In this document: positions 1 to 9,512 of the stretch, in pieces
Numbering within the stretch: position 1 is the stretch's first letter
Layout of the letters: the number at the start of each line of letters is the position of its first letter
NCBI GenBank assembly: GCA_036741355.1
Contig: DAINSK010000014.1
Location: forward strand, 1 to 64,000
DNA length: 64,000 nucleotides
Direction of reading: 5' to 3'
From: JBBRGK01 sp036741355
GTDB taxonomy: Bacteria > Chloroflexota > Dehalococcoidia > CAUJGQ01
Made by a program: the position numbers and the translations under genes
Notes under the pieces: generated by a model
The model's input: the letters and a program-made list of their open reading frames with translations, nothing else
Database searches by the model: none
What the model was told of the DNA's origin: nothing

Positions 1-1548
1 GTGCCGCCGATCGAAGAGCACGTTTTCTATCGCGGCCAGGTGCGTCGCCTCATGGCGCTGTGCGGGGTGATCGACCCGACGAATATTGACCACGCGATCG
101 CGAATGGATCGTATGAAGGGCTGGCGCGCGCCCTGAGAATGACCCCCGACCAGGTCATCAAGCAGGTATCGGATTCGGGGCTCTGGGGCCGCGGCGGCGC
201 GGCGTTTCCCACGGGACGCAAGTGGGAGTTTCTCAAAGTTGCACGCGTCACCCCGAAATACATCGTATGCAACGCCGACGAGGGTGACCCCGGGGCGTTC
301 GTAAACCGCGTGCTTATGGAAGGCGATCCCCACCCGATCATCGAAGGAATCATCACCGCAGGATATGCGGCGGGCGCGGGAATCGGGTTCATCTACATCC
401 GTGACGAGTATCCGCTGGCTGTGACGCGCGTTCGAAAAGCGGTCGAGGACGCGACAGCACGCGGGCTGCTCGGCGACAACATTCTTGGCTCGGGCTTCGA
501 CTTCGATTTGCGCGTCGTGCGCGGCGCCGGCTCGTATATTTGCGGCGAAGAAACCGGCCTCATTTCGTCGATCCAGGACTCGCGCGGGATGCCCCGCATC
601 AAACCGCCCTTCCCTGCAAACGCCGGATTGTGGGGGCTGCCGACTAACGTCAACAACGTCGAGACGCTCGCCAACGTGCCGCTGATCATGCGGGACGGCC
701 CGATCGTCTATCGCCAGCAGGGCACTGAGCGAAACCCAGGCACGAAGATGTTCAGCCTTACCGGCGACATTCTCCGCGTCGGCTGCCTGGAGGTGCCGTT
801 CGGTACGCCGATGAAGGACCTGCTGCTGATCAACGCCGGAGGGTTGCCGGAAGGCCGGACGCTGAAGGCGATCCAGCCCGGGGGACCGCTCGGCGGCATT
901 CTGCCCGCCGAGGCGATTAGCCTGCTATTGGAACCAGACCCGTTTCGTGGTTACGGGACGCTGATGGGGTCGGGCGGCTTGATTACGTTTGACGACACCA
1001 CGTGCATCGTCGACATATGCAATTACTTCACGTGGTTTTGCGAAGACGAGTCATGCGGGCGCTGTACGACGTGCCACGGCGGCACGCAGCGGCTGACCGA
1101 GATTCTGCGCCGCATTCAGGACGGCGGCGGCCGAATGGGCGACATAGACCTGATGCTGATGCTTGGCGACACATTGCGATGGTCGAACTGCTTTCACGGT
1201 CAGGCGGCGCCAACTGCGGTGCAGAACGCACTCAAGCAGTTCATGCCCGAGTTCCTGGTGCACATCCAGGAGAGGCGCTGTCCGGCGCAGGTCTGCCGGG
1301 GATTGATCAAGTATGAGGTCGATCCTGCACGCGATACCGAGGTTCATGCGGGCGCCGCGATCTGCCCGACGGGCGCCATCAAAGAACGCAACGGCCATTA
1401 CTTCATCGACCAGGCGCTCTGTATCAAGTGCAACGCCTGCAAAGAGCAGTGCCCGGACGCCATCAAGATTCTCGACGCATATTCTTCAACAAGGACTGCG
1501 ACGTTACCCGGAGAACGAATCGCCGTCGCCGCGCTGACGGCCGGCTAG
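1..1548 (+). CDS. NuoF/HydB-type NADH-binding flavoprotein subunit, 5' partial
   Basis: NAD(P)H:acceptor oxidoreductase subunit of the NuoF/HoxF/HydB family. It would bind NADH, FMN and Fe-S clusters within a Complex-I-like, hydrogenase or formate dehydrogenase module. The visible part opens with the linker that normally follows an N-terminal thioredoxin-like 2Fe-2S domain, so the gene probably begins outside the window and the GTG at base 1 is the window edge. Visible motifs are GRGGAAFPTG (FMN/NADH site, about residue 64), CGEETG, and the N3-type cluster Cys352, Cys355, Cys358 and Cys397. A C-terminal ferredoxin domain follows. Its second cluster (Cys474, 477, 480, 484) is intact. In the first, the positions expected to be Cys are Asp445, Val448 and Gly451, with only Cys455 left. 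The partner subunits are not in the window, so the exact complex is unknown. Confidence 0.85.
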   Translation: MPPIEEHVFYRGQVRRLMALCGVIDPTNIDHAIANGSYEGLARALRMTPDQVIKQVSDSGLWGRGGAAFPTGRKWEFLKVARVTPKYIVCNADEGDPGAFVNRVLMEGDPHPIIEGIITAGYAAGAGIGFIYIRDEYPLAVTRVRKAVEDATARGLLGDNILGSGFDFDLRVVRGAGSYICGEETGLISSIQDSRGMPRIKPPFPANAGLWGLPTNVNNVETLANVPLIMRDGPIVYRQQGTERNPGTKMFSLTGDILRVGCLEVPFGTPMKDLLLINAGGLPEGRTLKAIQPGGPLGGILPAEAISLLLEPDPFRGYGTLMGSGGLITFDDTTCIVDICNYFTWFCEDESCGRCTTCHGGTQRLTEILRRIQDGGGRMGDIDLMLMLGDTLRWSNCFHGQAAPTAVQNALKQFMPEFLVHIQERRCPAQVCRGLIKYEVDPARDTEVHAGAAICPTGAIKERNGHYFIDQALCIKCNACKEQCPDAIKILDAYSSTRTATLPGERIAVAALTAG

Positions 1549-1702
1549 ACCCGTTCACCGCCCGCTTTGCCCTTGCTCGCGGGGATCCTCAGCACTGCTC
1601 CGGTGCAGGCTGCAAGAGATGGGCAGCGGTCGCCCCAAAATGATCAGGTTCTGATACGATATAGCCCGCGAGCCCGAGTATGCCGGCCGCCCCGGGGGAT
1701 CC

Positions 1703-4279
1703 GTGACGACTCCGGTCTGGCGCCAGTACCTGGACGTCAAGCGCCGCTATCCTCACGCCATCGTGATGTTCCGCCTTGGGGACTTCTACGAGACGTTCGA
1801 AGATGACGCAAAGACCTGCGCCCGTGAGCTGGAGATCGTCCTCACTTCCAAGGTCCTGGGGCGGAATTTTCGCGTCCCGTTGGCGGGCATTCCGTACCGG
1901 TCTCTCGACAGCTACCTCGCGAAACTCATCGCGAAAGGCTACAAGGTCGCGGTCTGCGAGCAGATGGCTGACCCGTCGAGCGTGAAAGGGCTGGTGCCGC
2001 GCGAAGTGACGCGGGTGGTCACCCCGGGCACTGTGCTGGACGACCAGTTGCTCGATTCGCGCAGCAACAACTTCCTTGCCGCCATGGTCTGCGATAGCGA
2101 ACACGCCGGGCTGGCCTACATTGACATAAGCACCGGGCAGTTCGTGACCTCTCAGTTCGCCGTTTCGGACTTGGCCGACGAGCTGATCAGGATTAGACCG
2201 CGCGAGCTCCTCGCCGGCGGAGCGGTGCCGCCGCTGCCCACCGCCATTACACCCTCGATCACGCAGCTCGGCGGCGAAGCGCTCGACGACGAGCTCGCCG
2301 CCGAGGAGTTGCTGCGACACTTCGGTGCGTCGACGCTCGAAGCCTACGGCTGTGCGCGGCTGCCGTTCGCGGTGTGTTCAGCAGGGGCGATTCTGCGATA
2401 CCTGGGCGAGAATCAGCCCGCGGTGCTGCCCCAGGTTACCCAGCTTTCAACGAGCGACGGCACCGCCTGGATGACGCTCGACCCACAGACGCAACGCAAC
2501 CTCGAGCTGTTTGAGGCCGGCCGTCGCGGCGGGCGCGAAGGCTCGCTGCTGTCGATCATCGACGAGACACGCACCCCCATGGGCGCACGGCTGTTGCGAC
2601 AATGGCTCGGCCGCCCGCTGATTACGGTGCAGGCGATCGACGGGCGGCTCGATGCTGTGCAGTGGTTCTTCGAACGCGGCGCCCGCCGTTCGCAGTTGCT
2701 CTCGGCCCTGACAAAGGTAGGCGACCTGGAGCGATTAATCACGCGCGCCGGCGCGGGAACGGCCTCGCCACGGGATATCGCGCTGGTGCGGAAGGGCCTC
2801 GAACAGACAGAGGCGGTTCGAACGCTACTGAAGGAGGAAAACGATCCGCCGCCGCTTCCGGAAATACGCAGCATCGCAGAGCCAACAGCCCTGATTGCGG
2901 CGGGCATCGCCGACGAGCCGGGCAGCCTCGAGAACGGGACAGTCATTCGCACCGGGTACTCGGTCGAGCTTGACCGCCTCCGAACTCTGACTCGCGATGC
3001 AAAACAGTTTCTCGCCGACCTGGAGCGAACAGAGCGCGAACGCACAGGGATTAAAGGTCTTAAAGTCGGCTATAATCGCGTGTTCGGTTACTTCATCGAG
3101 GTCAGTAACGCGGCCTCCGGCAGCGTGCCCGACGACTACCAGCGGCGGCAGACGCTCGTCGGTGCCGAACGCTACATAACTCCGGAGTTGAAGGAATACG
3201 AGAGCCAGGTTCTTAACGCCCGGGAGAAGATGGAGGCGCTCGAGGTCGACCTGTTCCGCGGGGTCTGCGCCCAATTGGCGGGACACGCCGAAGAGATCCG
3301 GGCGGCGGCCTCCGCTGTCGCCCAGATCGACCTCGCTGCAGGGCTCGCCGAGGTCGCGGCTCTATCCGGCTACTGCCGGCCGGTCGTCGACGATTCCGGC
3401 ATCATCGACGTTCGCGACGGACGCCACCCGGTGGTCGAGCGCATGTTGCCGGCCGGCGGCTTTGTGCCAAACGACGCCATCTTGAGCAACCACGACGCCC
3501 AGATCATCGTGCTGACCGGACCGAACATGGCGGGAAAATCCACGTATCTGCGCCAGGTTGCCTTGATCACTCTGCTTGCACAGATCGGAAGCTTTGTGCC
3601 GGCGCGTTCAGCGAGGATAGGCGTCGTCGACCGCATCTTCACCCGCGTCGGCGCCCAGGACGACCTGGCCGCCGGTAATTCGACCTTCATGGTCGAAATG
3701 GTCGAAACCGCCCAGATCCTCAACCATTGCACGCCGCGGTCGCTGATCGTGCTTGACGAAGTTGGGCGCGGCACGAGCACTTATGACGGCCTGTCGATCG
3801 CCCGCGCCGTGGTCGAGTACCTGCACAACCGCGAGGGGTCCGCGGCGAAGACGCTGTTCGCGACCCACTACCACGAGCTTACCCAGCTTGCAGCGACGCT
3901 GCCGCGGGTGTGCAACTTCACGGTGGCCGTCGGGGAAGAGAACGGCGAGGTCGTGTTCCTGCGCACGATCATCCCTGGCGGCGCCGACCGCAGCTACGGC
4001 ATTCATGTCGCCCAACTCGCTGGGCTGCCTCGAGCGGTGATCCAGCGGGCAACCGAGATCCTCGGCGACCTGGAGAGCGGGCCGGACAAACTCGTTCACC
4101 GAAACGGCCGGCGGAACGGGCAAACAGGCGCTTTGCGGGCCGTGCAGTTGAGTCTGATCGGGGCCCGGGATCCGGTGACTGAGGAACTCGCCGGCCTCGA
4201 GGTAGACAGCCTGTCACCGCTCGACGCAATTCGGACGCTCTATGAGTTGAGGGAACGAGCGCGGTCATCCAGGGTCTAA
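1703..4279 (+). CDS. mutS: DNA mismatch repair protein MutS
   Basis: Mismatch-recognition ATPase that starts methyl-independent mismatch repair with MutL. The 858-residue length is normal for MutS1. The N-terminal mismatch-binding motif is present (GDFYETF, Phe28/Glu30). The ATPase has Walker A GPNMAGKST at residues 606-614, Walker B Asp685-Glu686 in DEVGRGTST, and the DPB-like ATHYHEL segment after it. The start is a GTG at 1703, a few bases after a GGGGGAT stretch and matching the family N-terminus. It is followed after 61 bp by mutL on the same strand, so the two are probably co-expressed. Confidence 0.97.
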   Translation: MTTPVWRQYLDVKRRYPHAIVMFRLGDFYETFEDDAKTCARELEIVLTSKVLGRNFRVPLAGIPYRSLDSYLAKLIAKGYKVAVCEQMADPSSVKGLVPREVTRVVTPGTVLDDQLLDSRSNNFLAAMVCDSEHAGLAYIDISTGQFVTSQFAVSDLADELIRIRPRELLAGGAVPPLPTAITPSITQLGGEALDDELAAEELLRHFGASTLEAYGCARLPFAVCSAGAILRYLGENQPAVLPQVTQLSTSDGTAWMTLDPQTQRNLELFEAGRRGGREGSLLSIIDETRTPMGARLLRQWLGRPLITVQAIDGRLDAVQWFFERGARRSQLLSALTKVGDLERLITRAGAGTASPRDIALVRKGLEQTEAVRTLLKEENDPPPLPEIRSIAEPTALIAAGIADEPGSLENGTVIRTGYSVELDRLRTLTRDAKQFLADLERTERERTGIKGLKVGYNRVFGYFIEVSNAASGSVPDDYQRRQTLVGAERYITPELKEYESQVLNAREKMEALEVDLFRGVCAQLAGHAEEIRAAASAVAQIDLAAGLAEVAALSGYCRPVVDDSGIIDVRDGRHPVVERMLPAGGFVPNDAILSNHDAQIIVLTGPNMAGKSTYLRQVALITLLAQIGSFVPARSARIGVVDRIFTRVGAQDDLAAGNSTFMVEMVETAQILNHCTPRSLIVLDEVGRGTSTYDGLSIARAVVEYLHNREGSAAKTLFATHYHELTQLAATLPRVCNFTVAVGEENGEVVFLRTIIPGGADRSYGIHVAQLAGLPRAVIQRATEILGDLESGPDKLVHRNGRRNGQTGALRAVQLSLIGARDPVTEELAGLEVDSLSPLDAIRTLYELRERARSSRV

Positions 4280-4340
4280 ACGCGTCTCAGGCTGGCTGAA
4301 ACGCCGCTCGTAATAGGCTGCTATAGGGGATTTGCGGATC

Positions 4341-6116
4341 ATGTCCATCCAGATTTTGCCGCCGAAGGTCGCCGCGTCGATCGCGGCCGGCGAGGTCGTC
4401 GAGCGGCCCGCGTCCGTCGCAAAAGAGCTGGTCGAAAACGCCATCGACGCGGGCGCTACCGTTATACGCGTGGAGATCGAGCGCGGCGGTCTGGACCTCA
4501 TCCGCGTCTCCGACGACGGTTGCGGCATCGATGCAAGCGAGCTCGAAGTCGCGTGTCAGCGCCATGCCACCAGCAAGCTCACGTCGGCCGACGACCTTGC
4601 AAACCTCACAACCCTCGGCTTTCGCGGCGAAGCGCTGCCAAGCATCGTCGCCGCGGGCGACGTCCAACTTGCCTCGCGGACGGCCGGCGGAGGGCCAGGA
4701 AGCGCTGTTCGGTTTCGCGGTGGCCGGCTCGATGAGCGGCTGCCGTTCGGCGGCGCCCGCGGCACAGCGGTAACGGTAAAGAACCTGTTTGCCAACCACC
4801 CGGCCAGGCTGAAGTTTCTCCGGTCGGCCGCTTCGGAGGCCGGGCAGGTGGCCTCGGCGGTGCAGCCCTATGCCGTTGCCTACCCGGGCATACGATTCTC
4901 GTTGAGCGTCGACGGCCGGCAGGTCTTGCAAACAACCGGTAGCGGGGACCTGCGCGATGCTGCGGCGCGTGTCCTGGGTGCGAACACGGCGACCGTGCTG
5001 CTTGATATAGAGGACGTTGCAGCCAAGCACGACTCGGGCATCCGCGTTACAGGGCTCGTCAGCCCGCCCTCGCTCAACCGCGCCACGAGGTCGGGGATCT
5101 CCATATTCGTCAACCACCGCTGGGTGCAGCCACGACGCCTCACCGTTGCGGTCGAGCAGGCATACGACACGTTGCTGATGTCGGGCCGGCATCCAGTTGC
5201 GATGGTGATGATCGATCTGCCGCCCTCGGACGTCGACGTCAACGTCCACCCGACCAAAGCCGAAGTGCGTTTTCTCGACGAGCGGGCTGTATTTGGCGCG
5301 ATCATGAAGTCCGTGCGCCAGACCCTCGTCGGCTTCGCTCCTGTGCCGTCATTCGACCCCGCCGAGCGACTATTTAGCCGGGGGCCGTACCGCGATGCGA
5401 TGCTTCAGTCCGCTGCCGTTGCCGCTGCAGGTGGCGCGCCGGTGATCTTCGGCGAAATGGAGCCGTCACAGGCTCCTCTCTGGCAGTCGCTCCTGCGGCC
5501 GTCAGAGCACGATGGATCCGCTCCTCGTATTCCGGCAGATGCGCCACGAATGCCGTTGTTACGCGTGGTTGGTCAGACAGGCGGCACCTATGTGGTAGCT
5601 GAAGGGCCCACGGGAATGTACTTGATCGACCAGCACGCCGCCCACGAACGGGTGCTTTATGAGCGCATCAACGCCCAACGTCAAACCAGCGGCATCGAAG
5701 TACAGGGGCTGCTAACGCCGGTCTCATTGGAACTGTCACCGCAGCAAGCGGCGGCGTACGCCGGATACCGCCTGATGCTCGCCGAGCAAGGATTCGACGT
5801 CGAGCCGTTTGGCGAGCGAACGTTGCTCGTACGATCCGTGCCGGCGGTGTTGGCCCAGCACGACGTCGGCAGGATGTTGCAAGCGATGCTGGAGGTGCTC
5901 GCCGACGAGCGCGAGACGCCAACTGACGATCGCCTGGTAAAAACGCTTGCATGCCATGGCAGCGTGCGGGCTGGCAAGGCGATGGCGATGGAAGAGATGC
6001 GCGAGCTCGTCCTGCTCCTCGAAGGCTGCGAAGCGCCCCGCACCTGCCCGCACGGCAGGCCGACCATGGTTCACCTGAGCACGGCTTCACTCGAACGCGA
6101 GTTCCACCGCAGGTAA
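4341..6116 (+). CDS. mutL: DNA mismatch repair endonuclease MutL
   Basis: GHKL-type ATPase that couples MutS to downstream repair. N-terminal motifs ELVENAIDAGA, DDGCGI and TLGFRGEAL form the ATP site. The C-terminal domain carries DQHAAHERVLYE from residue 430, which is exactly the DQHA(X)2E(X)4E metal-binding endonuclease motif, and CPHGRP at about residue 569. It should therefore nick DNA itself, as in bacteria without MutH. The ATG at 4341 is preferred over an in-frame TTG at 4332, because AGGGGA at 4325-4330 lies a usable distance from the ATG but touches the TTG. The resulting protein is 591 residues. Confidence 0.96.
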   Translation: MSIQILPPKVAASIAAGEVVERPASVAKELVENAIDAGATVIRVEIERGGLDLIRVSDDGCGIDASELEVACQRHATSKLTSADDLANLTTLGFRGEALPSIVAAGDVQLASRTAGGGPGSAVRFRGGRLDERLPFGGARGTAVTVKNLFANHPARLKFLRSAASEAGQVASAVQPYAVAYPGIRFSLSVDGRQVLQTTGSGDLRDAAARVLGANTATVLLDIEDVAAKHDSGIRVTGLVSPPSLNRATRSGISIFVNHRWVQPRRLTVAVEQAYDTLLMSGRHPVAMVMIDLPPSDVDVNVHPTKAEVRFLDERAVFGAIMKSVRQTLVGFAPVPSFDPAERLFSRGPYRDAMLQSAAVAAAGGAPVIFGEMEPSQAPLWQSLLRPSEHDGSAPRIPADAPRMPLLRVVGQTGGTYVVAEGPTGMYLIDQHAAHERVLYERINAQRQTSGIEVQGLLTPVSLELSPQQAAAYAGYRLMLAEQGFDVEPFGERTLLVRSVPAVLAQHDVGRMLQAMLEVLADERETPTDDRLVKTLACHGSVRAGKAMAMEEMRELVLLLEGCEAPRTCPHGRPTMVHLSTASLEREFHRR

Positions 6117-6260
6117 GGCCGAACCCGGTGGTGCCCGCGACATCACTCGACATAATACCAATGCGCTCTCATCCGATCGGCAACTCCCGCGTGGTTTGGC
6201 GCCTCACCAGCGGGCCGTCCGCCGGTGGTGTAGCACCACTGGCGTCGCCCGCTCAATGGC

Positions 6261-6310
6261 CCGGCGGTTGAAACCGCGGGCTTACTCAGCGAAACCGGCC
6301 TGCACCGGTT
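6261..6310. repeat. Dispersed palindromic (REP-like) element, copy 1
   Basis: This short element contains two small inverted repeats, around GCGGTTGAAACCGC and around ACCGGCCTGCACCGGT. The same layout recurs at 13524. It lies in the noncoding 6117-6344 interval between mutL and the tmRNA terminator, where no gene was seen. It resembles widespread interspersed palindromes often attributed to RAYT transposases, but no such transposase is in the window. Confidence 0.6.
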
Positions 6311-6344
6311 GGGGAGGGCACCGCGCCCGCACAGCCCGGGGCGT

Positions 6345-6372
6345 AAAAAAGCCGGCCAGTGCCGGCCGGCTT
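6345..6372 (-). terminator. Rho-independent terminator of ssrA
   Basis: On the minus strand a 9-bp stem (AAGCCGGCC with GGCCGGCTT) and a 6-nt loop are followed at once by a run of six T. It begins 7 nt beyond the tmRNA 3' end, so it should terminate the ctpA-smpB-ssrA transcript. Confidence 0.88.
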
Positions 6373-6378
6373 CGATAG

Positions 6379-6731
6379 TGGTGGAGACGGGGGGGAATTG
6401 AACCCCCCGTCCAGTGAAAGTTCGCCCGAGGTATCCTACAAGCTTGTGCGGCAATTAGATCTCGCCCCGCAGGCGTTTACCGCCGAACCCCTTTGGGGCC
6501 ATCCGATGGGTCTTAGGCGAACGCTATCGGAGTAACGTTACGCAGCATCCCGGCATTGTGGCGCCCACATCCCCTCCTACCGGGTCGAGGAAAGGGTGGA
6601 CGTCGCTGCACTAGGCAGCGAGAGCGAATTCACGTTCGCCGGTTACTTTGGTGCCACCTGTTTAACGAGGACCGCGGCGACCTCGGCTTGCAACCCCGGA
6701 ACGTCGTTCCCTGTCGAGCCCTGTCGTCCCC
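6379..6731 (-). ncRNA. ssrA: Transfer-messenger RNA (tmRNA)
   Basis: A 353-nt tmRNA that rescues stalled ribosomes together with SmpB. The 3' end has a T arm (GGGGGGTTCAATTCCCCCC on the minus strand) and an encoded CCA. The 5' GGGGACG pairs with the 3' CGTCTCC over all seven acceptor-stem positions (one G-U), which fixes both ends. The mRNA-like part reads GGC GAA CGT GAA TTC GCT CTC GCT GCC TAG in one frame, giving a likely tag GEREFALAA ending in the usual A-L-A-A degradation signal. The resume codon is inferred and could lie a few codons upstream. smpB is immediately upstream on the same strand. Confidence 0.96.
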
Positions 6732-6779
6732 GAGCGACGGCTAGCGGAACGGCTACCGTACGGTACTAGCATACCAGAT

Positions 6780-7253
6780 CTAACGGCGGTCCGTGTGGCG
6801 GAGAGCGCGCTGGATGTCGCGCTCCGCATCGCGTTTGGCGATGCTTTCGCGTTTATCGAACGACTTTTTGCCGCGCCCGACGCCGAGTTCGAGCTTGGCC
6901 ATACCACGCGTCAAGTACATCGCCAGAGGGACAACCGAATTGCCCCGCTTGTTGGTGGTTTCCGCCAGTTCACTGATCTGGCCGCGATGCAGGAGTAACT
7001 TGCGCGGCCGATCCGGCTCATGATTGTTGCGGTTGCCTTTGTCGTACTGGGAGATATGAGCATTGAACAGCCACATCTCGCCGCCTTGCTCTCGGGCGTA
7101 CGCGTCGCGGATATTGACGCGCCCCTCGCGCGCCGACTTGATTTCGGTTCCCGTCAGCACGATGCCGGCCTCGACCTTCTCGAGGATCTCGTAGTCGTGG
7201 AAGGCCTTTCGGTTGACGGCGATGGTGCCGCTCCGCGGGTCGCGTCCGGCCAT
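6780..7253 (-). CDS. smpB: SsrA-binding protein SmpB
   Basis: Small basic protein of 157 residues that binds tmRNA and carries it into stalled ribosomes. Family signatures visible are TGTEIKSAREG, NIRDAYA, AHISQYDKGN and a basic C-terminal tail (GRGKKSFDKRESIAKRDAERD). It starts 2 bp after the stop of the ctpA-type protease gene and is followed by ssrA, so protease, SmpB and tmRNA probably form one transcription unit. That order is common in bacteria. Confidence 0.97.
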   Translation of the reverse strand: MAGRDPRSGTIAVNRKAFHDYEILEKVEAGIVLTGTEIKSAREGRVNIRDAYAREQGGEMWLFNAHISQYDKGNRNNHEPDRPRKLLLHRGQISELAETTNKRGNSVVPLAMYLTRGMAKLELGVGRGKKSFDKRESIAKRDAERDIQRALRHTDRR

Positions 7254-7255
7254 CG

Positions 7256-8500
7256 CTAGCTGCCTTTGTGCAGAAGGTCGATCGCCGCGTAGAGCTGGCT
7301 GTTGAAGTAACTCTTTACGTCCTCATTGTCGGCCAGGTGGACTACGACGTCCGGCGTGATCCCTTTGCCTTCGATCGCCTCGCGCTTGGGCGTCAGCCAG
7401 TGCTCTACCGTCACGTATACCTCGCCGCCGTCTTTCGGAAGCTTGAAGAACTGGTTCACCGTGCCTTTGCCAAACGTCTGCTCTCCGATGACGGTCGCAC
7501 GCCCGTCATCCCGCAGGGCGCCGGCGGTTATCTCGCTGGCGCTGGCGCTATTCTTGTTGACGAGCACGACGATCGGCAGGTTCGTCGGAACCGCACCCGG
7601 CCGGGACGTATCGGTGGACTCCTGGTTGTTGCGGCCCTGGTGGATGAGTTCCACCTGCCCCGGCTTCAGGAAGTCGGCGAGGATATTCTCCGTGGTTTGG
7701 AGGTACCCTCCCGGGTTGTTACGGAGATCGATGATGAGACCCTTGTAGCCTTTTCCCGGAATGCTCTTGAGAAAGTCCTGGACCTCTTTGTCCGTGGTTG
7801 CCTGAAACTGCGTAATACGCAGGTACGCGATGTCGGTCACCGGGTTTCCGTTGCCGTCTTTCAGGTTCTCTGTAAAGACGCTTTGCAGCTTGACTTGCGC
7901 CCGGGTAAGGGACACCTCTTCCTTCGAACCATCTGGGTGCTGGACGCCTACCTTGACCTGCGTCCCGGCCTGTCCGCGGATGAGCCTGACGACGTCGGTC
8001 GAGGTCTTGCCCTGCATTGACTGGCCGTCGACGCTGGTGATGATGTCGCCGACGCGCAGGTTGGACTTGGAAGCCGGATACCCGTCGATCAACCCCTCGA
8101 TCGATACCTGGCCGTTCTTCTGGGTCACGGTTGCGCCGATCCCTTCGAACTGACCAGCGAGGTCGGTCTCCTCAAACTGGACGTCCTGCGGTCGCACGTA
8201 GACCTGGTGTGTGTCGCCGACGGTGTTCAGCAAACCGTCGATCGCGCCCTGCTTCAGGTCGGGCACGCTGTCGAGTTTGCTGGGGTCGACGTAGTTCTGC
8301 TTGAGCACGTCGTATATTTCGCTTAGCGCGCCGAACTGCTGCCCCGCGTCGGTGTTGACGGCCACCGCTGCTACCGTCGCCTTTGACGTTTGCATGCGCG
8401 TGACATAACCACCGAGGAATGCGAACGCGCAGAGCGAGACGACGAGCAGTGCCCCAATGAGCCCGACTGCCGTTTTCTGCTGAGCGGACATTTGCGTCAT
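7256..8500 (-). CDS. S41-family C-terminal processing peptidase (CtpA-type)
   Basis: Membrane-anchored serine protease that cleaves C-termini of exported or envelope proteins. A single N-terminal transmembrane segment (about residues 12-33) precedes a helical region, a PDZ domain (about 112-195) and the S41 catalytic domain. The serine lies in SASAS at 318-322 and the catalytic lysine is Lys345 in FGKGTVN. The 414-residue length is typical. The ATG at 8500 is chosen because AGGCGG sits 7 nt upstream; an ATG three codons later is possible. The upstream leader contains a GC-rich hairpin at about 8532-8550. Confidence 0.93.
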   Translation of the reverse strand: MTQMSAQQKTAVGLIGALLVVSLCAFAFLGGYVTRMQTSKATVAAVAVNTDAGQQFGALSEIYDVLKQNYVDPSKLDSVPDLKQGAIDGLLNTVGDTHQVYVRPQDVQFEETDLAGQFEGIGATVTQKNGQVSIEGLIDGYPASKSNLRVGDIITSVDGQSMQGKTSTDVVRLIRGQAGTQVKVGVQHPDGSKEEVSLTRAQVKLQSVFTENLKDGNGNPVTDIAYLRITQFQATTDKEVQDFLKSIPGKGYKGLIIDLRNNPGGYLQTTENILADFLKPGQVELIHQGRNNQESTDTSRPGAVPTNLPIVVLVNKNSASASEITAGALRDDGRATVIGEQTFGKGTVNQFFKLPKDGGEVYVTVEHWLTPKREAIEGKGITPDVVVHLADNEDVKSYFNSQLYAAIDLLHKGS

Positions 8501-8723
8501 TGATCAGCCGCCTTTCCCCTACCACCAATCCGGCCGAAGCCGGATCCACATCCATTACGGCATCGATCAGAAATCTGCCGTGGCCCAAGGATGGACCACG
8601 ATTTCGAGTGTAGCACAGCGATTCCCACGATCTGGGGGACGTGGCCCACTCCGCCTGCAGACTACATAACGGATATAGTGCGATCCAAACTCGATCGATT
8701 GTGCCCTAGCGTGCGTGAACCGC

Positions 8724-9461
8724 TTACGGGTGACCCTCGTCTGAGCGGTCGACCACGCATTCTGGTGCACTATCATCTGCAGGCGCGCGGTGAACGTGAA
8801 CCACTTGCTTGCGCCGCGGGATGATGAAGAACGCGATAGTGCCGGCTACCGCCAGGCTGTACGCCGCGGCGATCAACGCCGCCTCGCGCGGACGCGCCGC
8901 GGCCGTGGCGCCGATCGTATCGAGGATGACGATTGGCACGAAAATACCGGACAACGTGGCCAGCATGTAGGACCTCGTCCTCATTGGCGTGAGTCCGGCG
9001 GCGTAGCTGACCAGCTTGAAGTCGAACAGCGGCAGCAGCCGCATGTAAAAGACGTACCAAAAGCCAGATTGGCTGGCGAGCGGATCCAGCTTGCTGACCG
9101 CGCTGTCGCCCAGCCAGCGTCGCAGCAGCGGCCGGCCAAAGACCCGAGAGATCATGAATGCAAACAGCGCACCGATCATGTGTCCGGTCAACACCAGCAA
9201 CGATCCGGCGACGATTCCATAGACCAGGCCGGCCACGATCTCGATCGGAATCGTGGGAACCGGTACAAACACGATGACCAATGCGATCATTATTACGACC
9301 GCAGGGGCTCCCCACGGTCCAAGTGATCGCAGTAAGGTGCGGAGGTCACGGACGTTAAAGTGAAAGATCGAGTGCAACAGGCTGCCAACGCCGAGCGAGA
9401 GCACGGCGCTGCCCACGAGCATTCCGATTGCCACGTAGATCGCGCCTCGTTCGGGTCGCAC
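8724..9461 (-). CDS. TVP38/TMEM64 (VTT domain) family membrane protein
   Basis: Polytopic inner-membrane protein of 245 residues with the SNARE-associated/VTT core. It shows several hydrophobic helices, the re-entrant segment VFVPVPTIPIEIVAGLVYG and the later segment FYMRLLPLFDFKLVSYAAGL, typical of DedA/TVP38 proteins. Family members are linked to lipid scrambling or envelope homeostasis, but the substrate here is unknown. The start is a GTG at 9461 with AGGGAAG just upstream. The last 30 or so residues are a hydrophilic tail. The 8501-8723 interval between this gene and the protease holds no gene. Confidence 0.85.
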   Translation of the reverse strand: MRPERGAIYVAIGMLVGSAVLSLGVGSLLHSIFHFNVRDLRTLLRSLGPWGAPAVVIMIALVIVFVPVPTIPIEIVAGLVYGIVAGSLLVLTGHMIGALFAFMISRVFGRPLLRRWLGDSAVSKLDPLASQSGFWYVFYMRLLPLFDFKLVSYAAGLTPMRTRSYMLATLSGIFVPIVILDTIGATAAARPREAALIAAAYSLAVAGTIAFFIIPRRKQVVHVHRAPADDSAPECVVDRSDEGHP

Positions 9462-9512
9462 GCTTCCCTGTTCTTCGCCTCTTCAAGATGCACCGCGCCA
9501 TTGCTGGCGCGG

